Positions 8,239 through 16,878 of a DNA stretch of 64,000 nucleotides are shown one piece after another. The position numbers and the translations under genes were made by a program. The DNA comes from an uncultured Gammaproteobacteria bacterium (GTDB lineage Bacteria > Pseudomonadota > Gammaproteobacteria > Steroidobacterales > GCA-2729495): positions 58,853 to 122,852 of the forward strand of contig CAKZWQ010000002.1 of assembly GCA_937921935.1 (NCBI GenBank), read 5' to 3'. Each line of letters starts with the position of its first letter. Positions within the stretch are counted from its first letter, which is position 1. Under the pieces are notes generated by a model. That model searched no databases, was not told the origin of the DNA, and worked only from the letters and a program-made list of their open reading frames with translations.

Positions 8239-10758
8239 TCATGAAGGGCTTGGGGCGTCCGCGGGGCTGTCAGGCGCTTTTGCCGGGGTCTTTTTACGTT
8301 TCCGGGTGACCTTGCGACGGGCCTTGGTGCCCAGCTCTGACGAGTCGAAATCATCCACATTAACGACATTCATGACCTGTTCGTCCAGGGCCCGCAGCTG
8401 CTCGGCCTCCGTGGCTGTCAGCACGCCGGCTTGCTGCGCCTCGTCAATCTGGGCCAGGGGATTCTGGGCCTTTAGCAGGCCGGCTCGCCGCGCATCGCGC
8501 AGTTTGTCCTGCAAAGGCGAGGCCTCGATGGCGGCCACCAGGGCCTGCTGGAGTTCGCCCAGGGCATTACCCGGATCTGGCGTCACGTAGCTCTGGCGGC
8601 ACAGTCGTGCGCGGCTGTCGGTGGGGTGGGTGATCAGGGCCACAATCTTCTGGCCCAGTTCGTCTGACGGCGCAAAGTAGGTCCGGCCCCGCGGAAAGAC
8701 CAGCAGCCGCAGCACCCGGCCTGCCCAGCGATTGGGCAGATTGCGCAGCAGTCCATGTAGCTGCTCCTGGGCCTGGTAGAGGAGGCTGCGGCAGGCCCAT
8801 TCCACCAGGGGCAGGTCCGCGTCCGGGCTGCCCTCGTCCTGGTAGTGCTTGAGTACCATGCTGGCCAGGTAGATGGCGCTGAAGACATCACCCAGGCGGG
8901 CTGACAATTGTTCCTTGCGTTTGAGGGCGCCGCCGACGGTCAGCATGGCGACATCGGCGGCCAGGGCAAAGGCGGCGCTATAACGATTGATGTGCTGGTA
9001 ATAGCGAGCCGTCGGACCAAATACCGGTGAAGGCGTGGCGCGCGCGTGGGTCAGGGCGAGTACGAAAGCCCGTGCCGCATTGCTCACGGCAAAGCCCATG
9101 TGACCGAACAGATGCTGGTCGAAATCCTGCAGGGCTTTTTCAAAGTCCGGCTCTTGAGCCGCCGCCATTTCCTTCAGCACAAAGGGGTGGCAGCGCACGG
9201 CACCCTGACCAAAGATGATCAGGCTGCGGGTCAGGATGTTGGCGCCTTCCACGGTAATGGCGATGGGAATGGCCTGATAGGATCGCCCGAGGTAATTCTT
9301 CGGCCCGAGCATGATGCCCTTGCCGCCCTGCACGTCCATGGCATCGTCGGCAATTCGGCGGGCAAGTTCCGTGCAGTGATATTTAAGAATGGCTGAGGGT
9401 ACGGCCGGCTGCTCGCCGCGGCCAATGGCGGTGGTGGTCACGCTGACCGCCGCATTAATAATGTAGGTATTAGCGGCCATGCGGCCCAGAGCTTCGCCCA
9501 CCCCTTCAAAGCGGCAGATGGGCAGGCCGAACTGGCGCCGCACCCGGGTATAGGCACCGGAGTTCCATACCGCAGCCTGGGCGCCGCCCATGGCGTTCGC
9601 CGGCAGGACAATGGCACGGCCGGCAGACAAGAGTTCCACCAGCATTTTCCAGCCCTGACCGGCTCGTTCCTTGCCGCCGATAATGGCATCCAGAGGAACA
9701 AAGACATCCTTGCCACTGGTCGGGCCATTCTGAAAAGGAATATTCAGCGGCAGATGTCGCCGACCGATTTCTATGCCGGGCAGCTTGGTCGGAATCAGTG
9801 CGGCAGTGATCCCGTACTCATCCTGGTCACCGATGAGGTGATCCGGATCATAGAGTTTGAAGGCCAGGCCCAACACCGTCGCAATGGGCGCCAGGGTGAT
9901 GTAACGCTTTTCCCAGTTCAGGCGAATGCCAATGACTTCTTCGCCTTCCCATTCGCCGCGACAGACAATTCCGCTGTCGGTGATAGCCGACGCATCGGAA
10001 CCCACACGAGGGGAGGTCAGGGCGAAGCAGGGAATTTCCTCGCCGCTGGCCAGCCGCGGCAGGTAACGCTGTTTCTGCGCATCCGTGCCGTAGTGAATCA
10101 GCAGTTCGGCCGGACCCAGCGAGTTCGGCACGCCGATGGTGGACGCAGCAACGGTGCTGCGACCGGAGAGCTTGGTGAGAACCGAGGCAACGGCAAACGC
10201 AGAAAAGCCCAGACCACCGAATTCCTCGGGGATGATCATGGCGAAAAAGCGTTGCTTGAGAATGAAGCTCCAGACCGGCTTGGGCATGTCGCCCAGTTCG
10301 TGGGTGATCTGCCATTCGTCGAGCATCCGGCAGAGTTCTTCCGTGGGGCCATCCAGAAAAGCCTGTTCAGCTTCGGTCAGGGAGGGGGCCGGTAAAGAAG
10401 TCAGCTGGCTCCAGTCGGGTCGGCCGGTAAACAGTTCGCCTTCCCACCAGACCGTGCCTGCATCCAGGGCCTCGCGCTCGGTATCGGACATCTCCGGAAC
10501 CATGGTTCGGTACACGCGTAGCAGCGGCGCTGTGATGTTTTCCCGCCGGAACTCAGTCAGGTTTAGCGCCGCCAGACCCGCGTAGAGCAGCCACAGGAAC
10601 AGCAGCCAGATAAAGGGGCCAGTGAGCAGCGAATATAGAAGCAGCGCGCCGCCCAGAATCAGCGTTGAACGCTGCAGTGTTTCGCGCCGGTAGGCCAGTG
10701 TCAGGGCTACCGCCGCCAGGGCAAGGCTCAGAAATAACCAGGTAATAAAGCCACTCAA
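8239..10758 (-). CDS. fadE: Acyl-CoA dehydrogenase, FadE family (membrane-associated, long)
   Basis: 839 aa; N-terminal TM segments; ACAD motifs IPEEFGGLGFSA, PCFALTSPRVGSDA, YQAIPIAITVEGANILTRSLIIFGQGA. Confidence 0.92.
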   Translation of the reverse strand: MSGFITWLFLSLALAAVALTLAYRRETLQRSTLILGGALLLYSLLTGPFIWLLFLWLLYAGLAALNLTEFRRENITAPLLRVYRTMVPEMSDTEREALDAGTVWWEGELFTGRPDWSQLTSLPAPSLTEAEQAFLDGPTEELCRMLDEWQITHELGDMPKPVWSFILKQRFFAMIIPEEFGGLGFSAFAVASVLTKLSGRSTVAASTIGVPNSLGPAELLIHYGTDAQKQRYLPRLASGEEIPCFALTSPRVGSDASAITDSGIVCRGEWEGEEVIGIRLNWEKRYITLAPIATVLGLAFKLYDPDHLIGDQDEYGITAALIPTKLPGIEIGRRHLPLNIPFQNGPTSGKDVFVPLDAIIGGKERAGQGWKMLVELLSAGRAIVLPANAMGGAQAAVWNSGAYTRVRRQFGLPICRFEGVGEALGRMAANTYIINAAVSVTTTAIGRGEQPAVPSAILKYHCTELARRIADDAMDVQGGKGIMLGPKNYLGRSYQAIPIAITVEGANILTRSLIIFGQGAVRCHPFVLKEMAAAQEPDFEKALQDFDQHLFGHMGFAVSNAARAFVLALTHARATPSPVFGPTARYYQHINRYSAAFALAADVAMLTVGGALKRKEQLSARLGDVFSAIYLASMVLKHYQDEGSPDADLPLVEWACRSLLYQAQEQLHGLLRNLPNRWAGRVLRLLVFPRGRTYFAPSDELGQKIVALITHPTDSRARLCRQSYVTPDPGNALGELQQALVAAIEASPLQDKLRDARRAGLLKAQNPLAQIDEAQQAGVLTATEAEQLRALDEQVMNVVNVDDFDSSELGTKARRKVTRKRKKTPAKAPDSPADAPSPS

Positions 10759-10870
10759 TGCGTCATCCCTGCTGGTTAAAAGCGGCCCGTGCCGCGGGGT
10801 CAGTGACTATAGCGCACCGAGCGTGTCGGCATTGTGAACCGGTTAATGGAACTATTCGGTGGCCTAATAC

Positions 10871-10900
10871 AAACGGAGCCGCTTGCGCGGCTCCGTTTTT
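10871..10900. terminator. Intrinsic, potentially bidirectional terminator downstream of mdh
   Basis: Perfect 10-bp stem ACGGAGCCGC-TTGC-GCGGCTCCGT followed by a T-run on + and a short T-run on -. Confidence 0.75.
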
Positions 10901-10918
10901 CCGGTCTTTCGTGTTGCC

Positions 10919-11896
10919 CTAAAGCAGGTCGGCGACGTCCGCCCGCTCTGCGCGGAGTTCCTGATCCGTTGCGGTCATGCGCTCGCGGCTGAAGCTGTCA
11001 ATTTCCAGATCCGGCACGATTTCATAGTGACCCTGACGGCAGCGGCACGGGAAAGAGTAAATGATGCCCGGCTCGATGCCGTAGCTGCCGTCCGCCGGCA
11101 CGGCCATGCTGACCCAGTCGTCACCCGGGGTGCCCAGGGCCCAGTCGCGCACGTGGTCGATGGCGGCGGATGCCGCCGAGGCGGCACTGGACAGTCCCCG
11201 CGCCTTGATGATGGCGGCACCGCGTTGCTGAACCGTCGGGATGAAGTCATCCACCAGCCAGTCTTGCTCCACAAGTTCTGCAGCCTCGCGCTCGCCGACC
11301 AAGGTATGCGAAATGTCGGGATACTGGGTGGCTGAGTGATTGCCCCAGATCGTCATGTGCCGTATCTGGGTCACATGTGTGTCGGTTTTCGCTGCCAGCT
11401 GGGCCAGGGCGCGATTGTGATCCAGCCGAGTCATGGCGGTGAAATTGGCCGGGTTGAGATCCGGTGCATTGGCCTGCGCAATCAGCGCGTTGGTATTGGC
11501 CGGGTTACCGACCACCAGTACTTTGATATCCCGACTGGCATGAGCATTCATGGCTTTGCCCTGGGCCGAGAAGATCTGGGCGTTGCCCTTGAGCAAATCT
11601 GCTCGCTCCATGCCGGGACCCCGGGGTTTGGCACCGACCAGCAGCGCATAGTCTGCGTCCTTGAAGGCCACATCGGCCTGATCCGTGGCAACAATGCCAT
11701 GCAGCGTTGGAAAGGCGCAGTCGTCGAGTTCCATCGCAACGCCTTTTAGCGCATCAAGGGCCGGCGGAATCTCGAGCAGTTGCAGAATCACCGGTTGATT
11801 GGGGCCCAGAAGCTGCCCTGAAGCAATTCGAAAGGCGAGTTGGTAGCCGATCTGGCCGGCCGCACCGGTAATGGTGACTCGGGCTGGGTTAGTCAT
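10919..11896 (-). CDS. mdh: Malate dehydrogenase
   Basis: [56 protein letters not shown]. Confidence 0.95.
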   Translation of the reverse strand: MTNPARVTITGAAGQIGYQLAFRIASGQLLGPNQPVILQLLEIPPALDALKGVAMELDDCAFPTLHGIVATDQADVAFKDADYALLVGAKPRGPGMERADLLKGNAQIFSAQGKAMNAHASRDIKVLVVGNPANTNALIAQANAPDLNPANFTAMTRLDHNRALAQLAAKTDTHVTQIRHMTIWGNHSATQYPDISHTLVGEREAAELVEQDWLVDDFIPTVQQRGAAIIKARGLSSAASAASAAIDHVRDWALGTPGDDWVSMAVPADGSYGIEPGIIYSFPCRCRQGHYEIVPDLEIDSFSRERMTATDQELRAERADVADLL

Positions 11897-12002
11897 GTGT
11901 CTTTCCTGTCTTAAATTCGCAGCGCGCAGCCGGGATGCCGGCGCGTGGGGGCCGGGATTCTATCACCGCGGAGAATTATTGCTGAGGGCCCGGGTCGGCC
12001 GG

Positions 12003-12329
12003 CTACTCGTTAACGGCTTTAAAAGCCAGCACCTGGGCGTTATAGCTGTCTGCCAGCGAGCGCATGGATTCGCGTGCGGCATTCTTCCGGGACTGTCGGT
12101 CCTGCTGGGCTGAAGGCTCGGGCAGGGGCTCAGTATCGATACACTTCAGGTAGGCTTCCACCTGGGCGATATAGGCCGTAACGCTTTGCTTGGCCCTCAT
12201 CATCTCGGTTTCTGAGGCCTGCGAGCCGTCGGGCACGGAGACGGCCGGCGGATAGGTGCAGGCGGCAAAAACCGGTCCGGCGACGAGACTCGCAATAACG
12301 ATCAAGATGGCGGTGCTGAATTTGATCAT
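12003..12329 (-). CDS. Small exported protein of unknown function
   Basis: Signal peptide MIKFSTAILIVIASLVAGPVFAACTYP; no domain recognised. Confidence 0.6.
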   Translation of the reverse strand: MIKFSTAILIVIASLVAGPVFAACTYPPAVSVPDGSQASETEMMRAKQSVTAYIAQVEAYLKCIDTEPLPEPSAQQDRQSRKNAARESMRSLADSYNAQVLAFKAVNE

Positions 12330-12425
12330 TTCACCTATCCCCTCCCCAGAGCTTCGCAGGGACTGCCTGGTGGCGCCTGCTGAAGACGGGATTATGCCTC
12401 AGGCCGCGTTGCCCATGCCTGAGAT

Positions 12426-13184
12426 ATGTCCCGGGCGCCTGAAAGCACCGTTGTCGGCCGACCGGATGCCAGGCGCTTGAGCGCCAGTCCCATCAGCCTG
12501 TCCCTGCGACAGGTGGGTATGCGGTATCCGGCCGCCGGCGATGTGCCTGCCGTCCTCAGGGATATCAACCTGGAAATCCCGGCCGGCGACTATCTGGTGA
12601 TCGTGGGTCGCAGCGGCTCCGGCAAGTCCACCCTGTTAAATCTGCTGGGCTGTCTTGACCAGCCCAGCCAGGGTGAGGTGCTCGTCGGCGGGCAGTCTAC
12701 TCGTGCCATGACGGAAACCGAACTGGCCGCTGTGCGACGGCGGGACATCGGTTTCGTGTTCCAGTCCTTTAACCTGATTCCGACCTTGACGGTCCGCGAG
12801 AATTTGCTGGTGCCGTTGCAGCTTAACGGGGCCGAGTCCGAGGCAGCGGCCGAACGGGTGTTCAGTCTGCTGGCGGCCGCCGACCTAAAGGATCGCGAGG
12901 CACGTTTCCCCGAAGAGTTATCGGGGGGTGAGCAGCAGCGGGTCGCGATCATGCGCGCGATCGCCCACGAGCCGGCGGTTCTGATCGCGGACGAGCCCAC
13001 GGGTAACCTGGATTTACCGACAGCGCGCCTGATTCTCGAACTACTGGAGTCTTTCGGTCATGGCCAGGGACGCACTCTGATCATGGCGACCCACAGTCGC
13101 GAAGTCATGGGCCGGGCCCAACGGGTACTCCAGATCAGCGAGGGACGTTTGCTTGAGGTCACCGCCGCGGGACCGGTCCCTTGA
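12426..13184 (+). CDS. ABC transporter ATP-binding protein (LolD/MacB-like)
   Basis: Walker A VGRSGSGKSTLLNLLG, signature LSGGEQQRVAIMRA, Walker B VLIADEPTGNLD. Confidence 0.92.
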   Translation: MSRAPESTVVGRPDARRLSASPISLSLRQVGMRYPAAGDVPAVLRDINLEIPAGDYLVIVGRSGSGKSTLLNLLGCLDQPSQGEVLVGGQSTRAMTETELAAVRRRDIGFVFQSFNLIPTLTVRENLLVPLQLNGAESEAAAERVFSLLAAADLKDREARFPEELSGGEQQRVAIMRAIAHEPAVLIADEPTGNLDLPTARLILELLESFGHGQGRTLIMATHSREVMGRAQRVLQISEGRLLEVTAAGPVP

Positions 13185-15694
13185 CAGCTGCTGCAGTGAA
13201 TCGATCGCTGTTGCTGCTGGCCGGCCTGCGTTTTTATCTGCGTCACCCGGGTCAGCTGGGCCTGACCGTAGCGGGCATTGCTCTGGGGGTGGCCACTGTG
13301 GTCGCTATCGACTTGGCGGCTTACAGTTCAGGCCAGGCTTTCGAAGCCTCCACGCGCCTGTTCCGGGGCCAGGCGACCCATGAAATCAGTCGCCCCGGGG
13401 ACAGCCTGCCGGATGATTTGCTGGCGCGTGTGCGCCGGGACTATGGCATTGCGATGTCCGCACCGACGGTGGAAGGCCGGTTGCGACTGGCCGTCGAGCC
13501 CCGACGCAGCATTAGTCTGATTGGTATCGACCCGCTGTCGGCTGCACGGGTGGGTGGCGCGACGGCTGCATTCGCTCCCGGGGCGTCCAATTTTGCCGGG
13601 CTAATGACTCAGCCCGGGGCGGTTCTGATCTCCGCCGCGGTGGCACAGGAACTGGGGGTCGAAACGGGCGACGAGCTGAAGTTGCTCGATGGCGGCGGCG
13701 AAAGCCTGTCGATTATCGGCCAGGTGCCCGGCGAGTCGGGCGAGCGTTACCTGCTGGCGGACATCGCCACGGCGCAAGAAATTCTGCAACGAACCGGTCA
13801 ACTGACGCGCATCGATTTGCGTTTGACGGCGGACCAGGCCGGCTTGCTGACCAGCCAACTCCGTCAGGAGGGTTTACAGCTGCGTCCCGTGGCCGCGACC
13901 CTGGGGCAGGTGGATGCCATGACGCGTTCCTTCCGCATCAATCTCCAGGCGCTGAGTCTGTTGGCCCTGCTGGTTGGTGCGTTCCTGGTATTCAGTACCG
14001 TCAGTTTCTCCGTAGTGCGACGACGGGAAATGTTTGGGCTGTTTCGCAGCCTCGGTGCGCGGCGCCGCGAAGTTTTGCAGCTGGTGCTGACGGAAATCGT
14101 TGTGCTTGCCGCCGCCGGCGTGGCCCTGGGTTTGCTCGGCGGCATCGTTCTGGGCAGCGGGCTGGTCAGCCTGGTGCTGCGTACTATCGGTGATCTGTAT
14201 CTGAGTACCAGCGTCGATTACTTCGGTGTTTCTCTGCCCTTGCTGCTCAAAGCCGCCCTGATCGGTTTTGGCGCCAGCCTGGGCGCAGCCGCGTGGCCGG
14301 CCATCGAGGCTGCCCGGGCGCCGCCCCGGCGGGCCATGCTGCGCGCTTACCTGGAGCGGCAGGGTCGCCAGGCTGCGGGCAGTCGTCTGCTGTTGTCCGT
14401 GGCCCTGGCTTGTGCCGCGGCAGTTTTGCTCCTGTTCACTCGCGAACTGCGCCTGGCTTTCGTGGGCATATTCATGGTCCTGATTGCCGCTGCGGTGGCG
14501 GCGCCCCCCCTGGTGCAGTTCAGCATGCGAGGCCTGGCTGCTGCCAGTACCTGGCTGCCCTTGAGCTATGCCGCGCGCTCGGTGGCAGCCAACCTGAGTC
14601 GAACGGGTCCGGCCGTGGCTGCGCTGATGATTGCCGTGGCAACTTTCAGCGGCGTTGGTCTGATGATTGGCAGTTTTCGCCTGAGCGTAGACGAGTGGTT
14701 GAGTTACAGCCTCGATGCGGATGTGCTGGTGCGACCAACGGACTCACGTGCACTGGCGGCGTCCGGCGAAGAAGCTGACTTGCTGGCTGAATTGCGGCGA
14801 CTGCCCGGCGTGATGGACTTGAGCCTGAGTCGTCGACGCGCCTTGCCCGATGGACAAGGCATTGCGACGCTGCTCGCTGTGCAGCCGGCCGTGCAGGGTC
14901 GCTGGCCGCAAAGTGAGCAGCCCCGCGCGCGCGTACTGGCAAGTCTTGCGCGCCCGGATCAGGTGCTGGTGTCTGAACCTTTCGCCCGCAAACGCGACGT
15001 GGCTGAGGGTGATGCTTTGTCCCTGCTGACACCAGCTGGCGAGCGCGAATTTAGCATTGCGGCAACGTTCGTGGATTACTCCACAGATCTTGGCCTGGTG
15101 GCTATGGAGCTGGGTCGTTACCGGCAGCTGTTCGGTGATCAGCAACTGGACACCATTGGCGTGTTCACCGCGACCGGCCAGACGGCGACGGTGCTCGCTC
15201 AGGTAGAAGATCTGGCAGATCGGCGGGGTGATCTGCGCGTGACCACCAGCGCCTTTTTGCGGCAGCTGAGCCTGCTGGTTTTCGATCGGACCTTCACCAT
15301 TACCCAGGTTCTGCGATTAATCGCCGGGCTCGTTGCTGTTATCGCAGTGATCAACGCGCTGCAGGCGCAGCGGCTGGACAGCCGGCGCGAAATCGCGACC
15401 TTGCGGGCGCTGGGCTTTTCTCCCGGGCAGGTGCTGCGCCTGGGGGAAATGCAAAGCTTGCTGCTGGGTACTGGGGCGGGCGTGCTTGCTGTGCCCGTCG
15501 GCATTCTGATGGCCTGGCTGCTCATCGTCGTGGTCAATCGCATCGCCTTTGGCTGGAGCATGGTTTTTGTCATCGACTGGTGGCTGGTTAGTCAGGGTGT
15601 GCTGCTGGCCGCGGTCGCCGGCCTGCTGGCCGGCTGGCTGCCCAATCGACGCAGCCTGCGCGAGTCGCCGGCCGTCGCCCTGCGCGCGGACTGA
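13181..15694 (+). CDS. FtsX-domain ABC transporter permease
   Basis: 837 aa; two FtsX-type TM blocks (FRSLGARRREVLQLVLTEIVVLA; TLRALGFSPGQVLRLGEMQSLLLG). Confidence 0.88.
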   Translation: MTAAAVNRSLLLLAGLRFYLRHPGQLGLTVAGIALGVATVVAIDLAAYSSGQAFEASTRLFRGQATHEISRPGDSLPDDLLARVRRDYGIAMSAPTVEGRLRLAVEPRRSISLIGIDPLSAARVGGATAAFAPGASNFAGLMTQPGAVLISAAVAQELGVETGDELKLLDGGGESLSIIGQVPGESGERYLLADIATAQEILQRTGQLTRIDLRLTADQAGLLTSQLRQEGLQLRPVAATLGQVDAMTRSFRINLQALSLLALLVGAFLVFSTVSFSVVRRREMFGLFRSLGARRREVLQLVLTEIVVLAAAGVALGLLGGIVLGSGLVSLVLRTIGDLYLSTSVDYFGVSLPLLLKAALIGFGASLGAAAWPAIEAARAPPRRAMLRAYLERQGRQAAGSRLLLSVALACAAAVLLLFTRELRLAFVGIFMVLIAAAVAAPPLVQFSMRGLAAASTWLPLSYAARSVAANLSRTGPAVAALMIAVATFSGVGLMIGSFRLSVDEWLSYSLDADVLVRPTDSRALAASGEEADLLAELRRLPGVMDLSLSRRRALPDGQGIATLLAVQPAVQGRWPQSEQPRARVLASLARPDQVLVSEPFARKRDVAEGDALSLLTPAGEREFSIAATFVDYSTDLGLVAMELGRYRQLFGDQQLDTIGVFTATGQTATVLAQVEDLADRRGDLRVTTSAFLRQLSLLVFDRTFTITQVLRLIAGLVAVIAVINALQAQRLDSRREIATLRALGFSPGQVLRLGEMQSLLLGTGAGVLAVPVGILMAWLLIVVVNRIAFGWSMVFVIDWWLVSQGVLLAAVAGLLAGWLPNRRSLRESPAVALRAD

Positions 15695-16878
15695 TGCGTC
15701 GCGTCCTGTTGATTTTTAGCCTGGCCCTGACCGGCCTGCTTGTCGGGGTGCTGGCTTTGCGCGAGGGCAGCGATACGCAATCCGTTCAGGTACGGGCCAG
15801 TGTTCGCAGCCTGCTCGGACCGGGTGACGAGGCGGGCTTCCGGCGCGCTGAAGCACCCGGTGAAATTCGCCTGCCAAGGGATCATGGACCCCATCCCGAC
15901 TATCGCAGCGAGTGGTGGTATTTCACCGGTAACCTGAGCGGAGAATCCGGCCGCGAGTTCGGTTTTCAACTGACCTTCTTTCGCTTTGCGCTGGCGCCAA
16001 CTGCGCCGGCGAGTCCATCGGCCCGTTCTTCGTCTTGGGCCAGCGACCAGATCTACATGGCGCACTTTGCCCTGACCGATGCATCGCGGGACGAACATCG
16101 CGTGGTGGAGCGCCTGGCGCGCGGCAGTGCCGGGCTTGCCGGCGCCCGGCTCGAGCCCTTTGAAGTCTGGCTCGACGACTGGGTCGCACAAAGCACCGGC
16201 GTTGAGTTTCTGCCCTTGCAGCTGTCTGCCCGGGATGCTGCCAGTGGCATGGAACTGGTGCTGGAACTGTCGCCGGGCAAGGAGCCCGTGCGCCAGGGTC
16301 AGGACGGGCTCAGCCAGAAGGGCGCCGGATCCGGCAATGCTTCCTGGTACTACAGCTACACGCGCCTGCCGGCAGCCGGCAGTCTGCAGGTGGGCGGCGA
16401 GCAGCATGCGGTCTCAGGTTTTGCCTGGCTGGATCGAGAATGGAGCACCAGCAGTCTGGATGCCGGCGTCCAGGGCTGGGACTGGTTCAGTCTGCAGCTG
16501 GATGATGGCCGCGATTTGATGATCTATTCCCTGCGCCAGGTCGATGGTCAGTCCGCGCCCCAGTCCGCCGGCAGCCTGGTGGCGCGCAATGGGAATAGCA
16601 GGCTGTTGAGCCTGAATGATTTTGAACTGCAGCCTGTGCAGTCATGGCGCAGCCCGGCCACCGGAGTCAGCTGGCCCCTGGTCTGGCGGCTGCGCCTGCC
16701 GCAGGAGGCCATGGAGCTGGAAGTTCGCCCGACCGTGAGCGATCAGGAGCAGGACCTGAGCGTGCGTTACTGGGAAGGGTCGGTGGACGTGTTTGCGCCC
16801 GGCGGCCAGGAGCGCCTGGGGCGCGGCTACATGGAGCTCACGGGTTATCAGCCGCCTTCGGCAAATAGCTTGCCGTAG
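15694..16878 (+). CDS. AttH/CrtC-like (lipocalin-like) exported protein
   Basis: RLPRDHGPHPDYRSEWWYFTGNLS, GSGNASWYYSYTRLPAAG, GFAWLDREWSTSSL, GWDWFSLQLDDG. Confidence 0.85.
   Translation: MRRVLLIFSLALTGLLVGVLALREGSDTQSVQVRASVRSLLGPGDEAGFRRAEAPGEIRLPRDHGPHPDYRSEWWYFTGNLSGESGREFGFQLTFFRFALAPTAPASPSARSSSWASDQIYMAHFALTDASRDEHRVVERLARGSAGLAGARLEPFEVWLDDWVAQSTGVEFLPLQLSARDAASGMELVLELSPGKEPVRQGQDGLSQKGAGSGNASWYYSYTRLPAAGSLQVGGEQHAVSGFAWLDREWSTSSLDAGVQGWDWFSLQLDDGRDLMIYSLRQVDGQSAPQSAGSLVARNGNSRLLSLNDFELQPVQSWRSPATGVSWPLVWRLRLPQEAMELEVRPTVSDQEQDLSVRYWEGSVDVFAPGGQERLGRGYMELTGYQPPSANSLP

Noticed and set aside
16848-16878. 31-bp convergent overlap between the AttH-like and GGDEF-EAL genes
   Set aside because: Convergent 3' overlaps are common in compact genomes; no structure beyond that.
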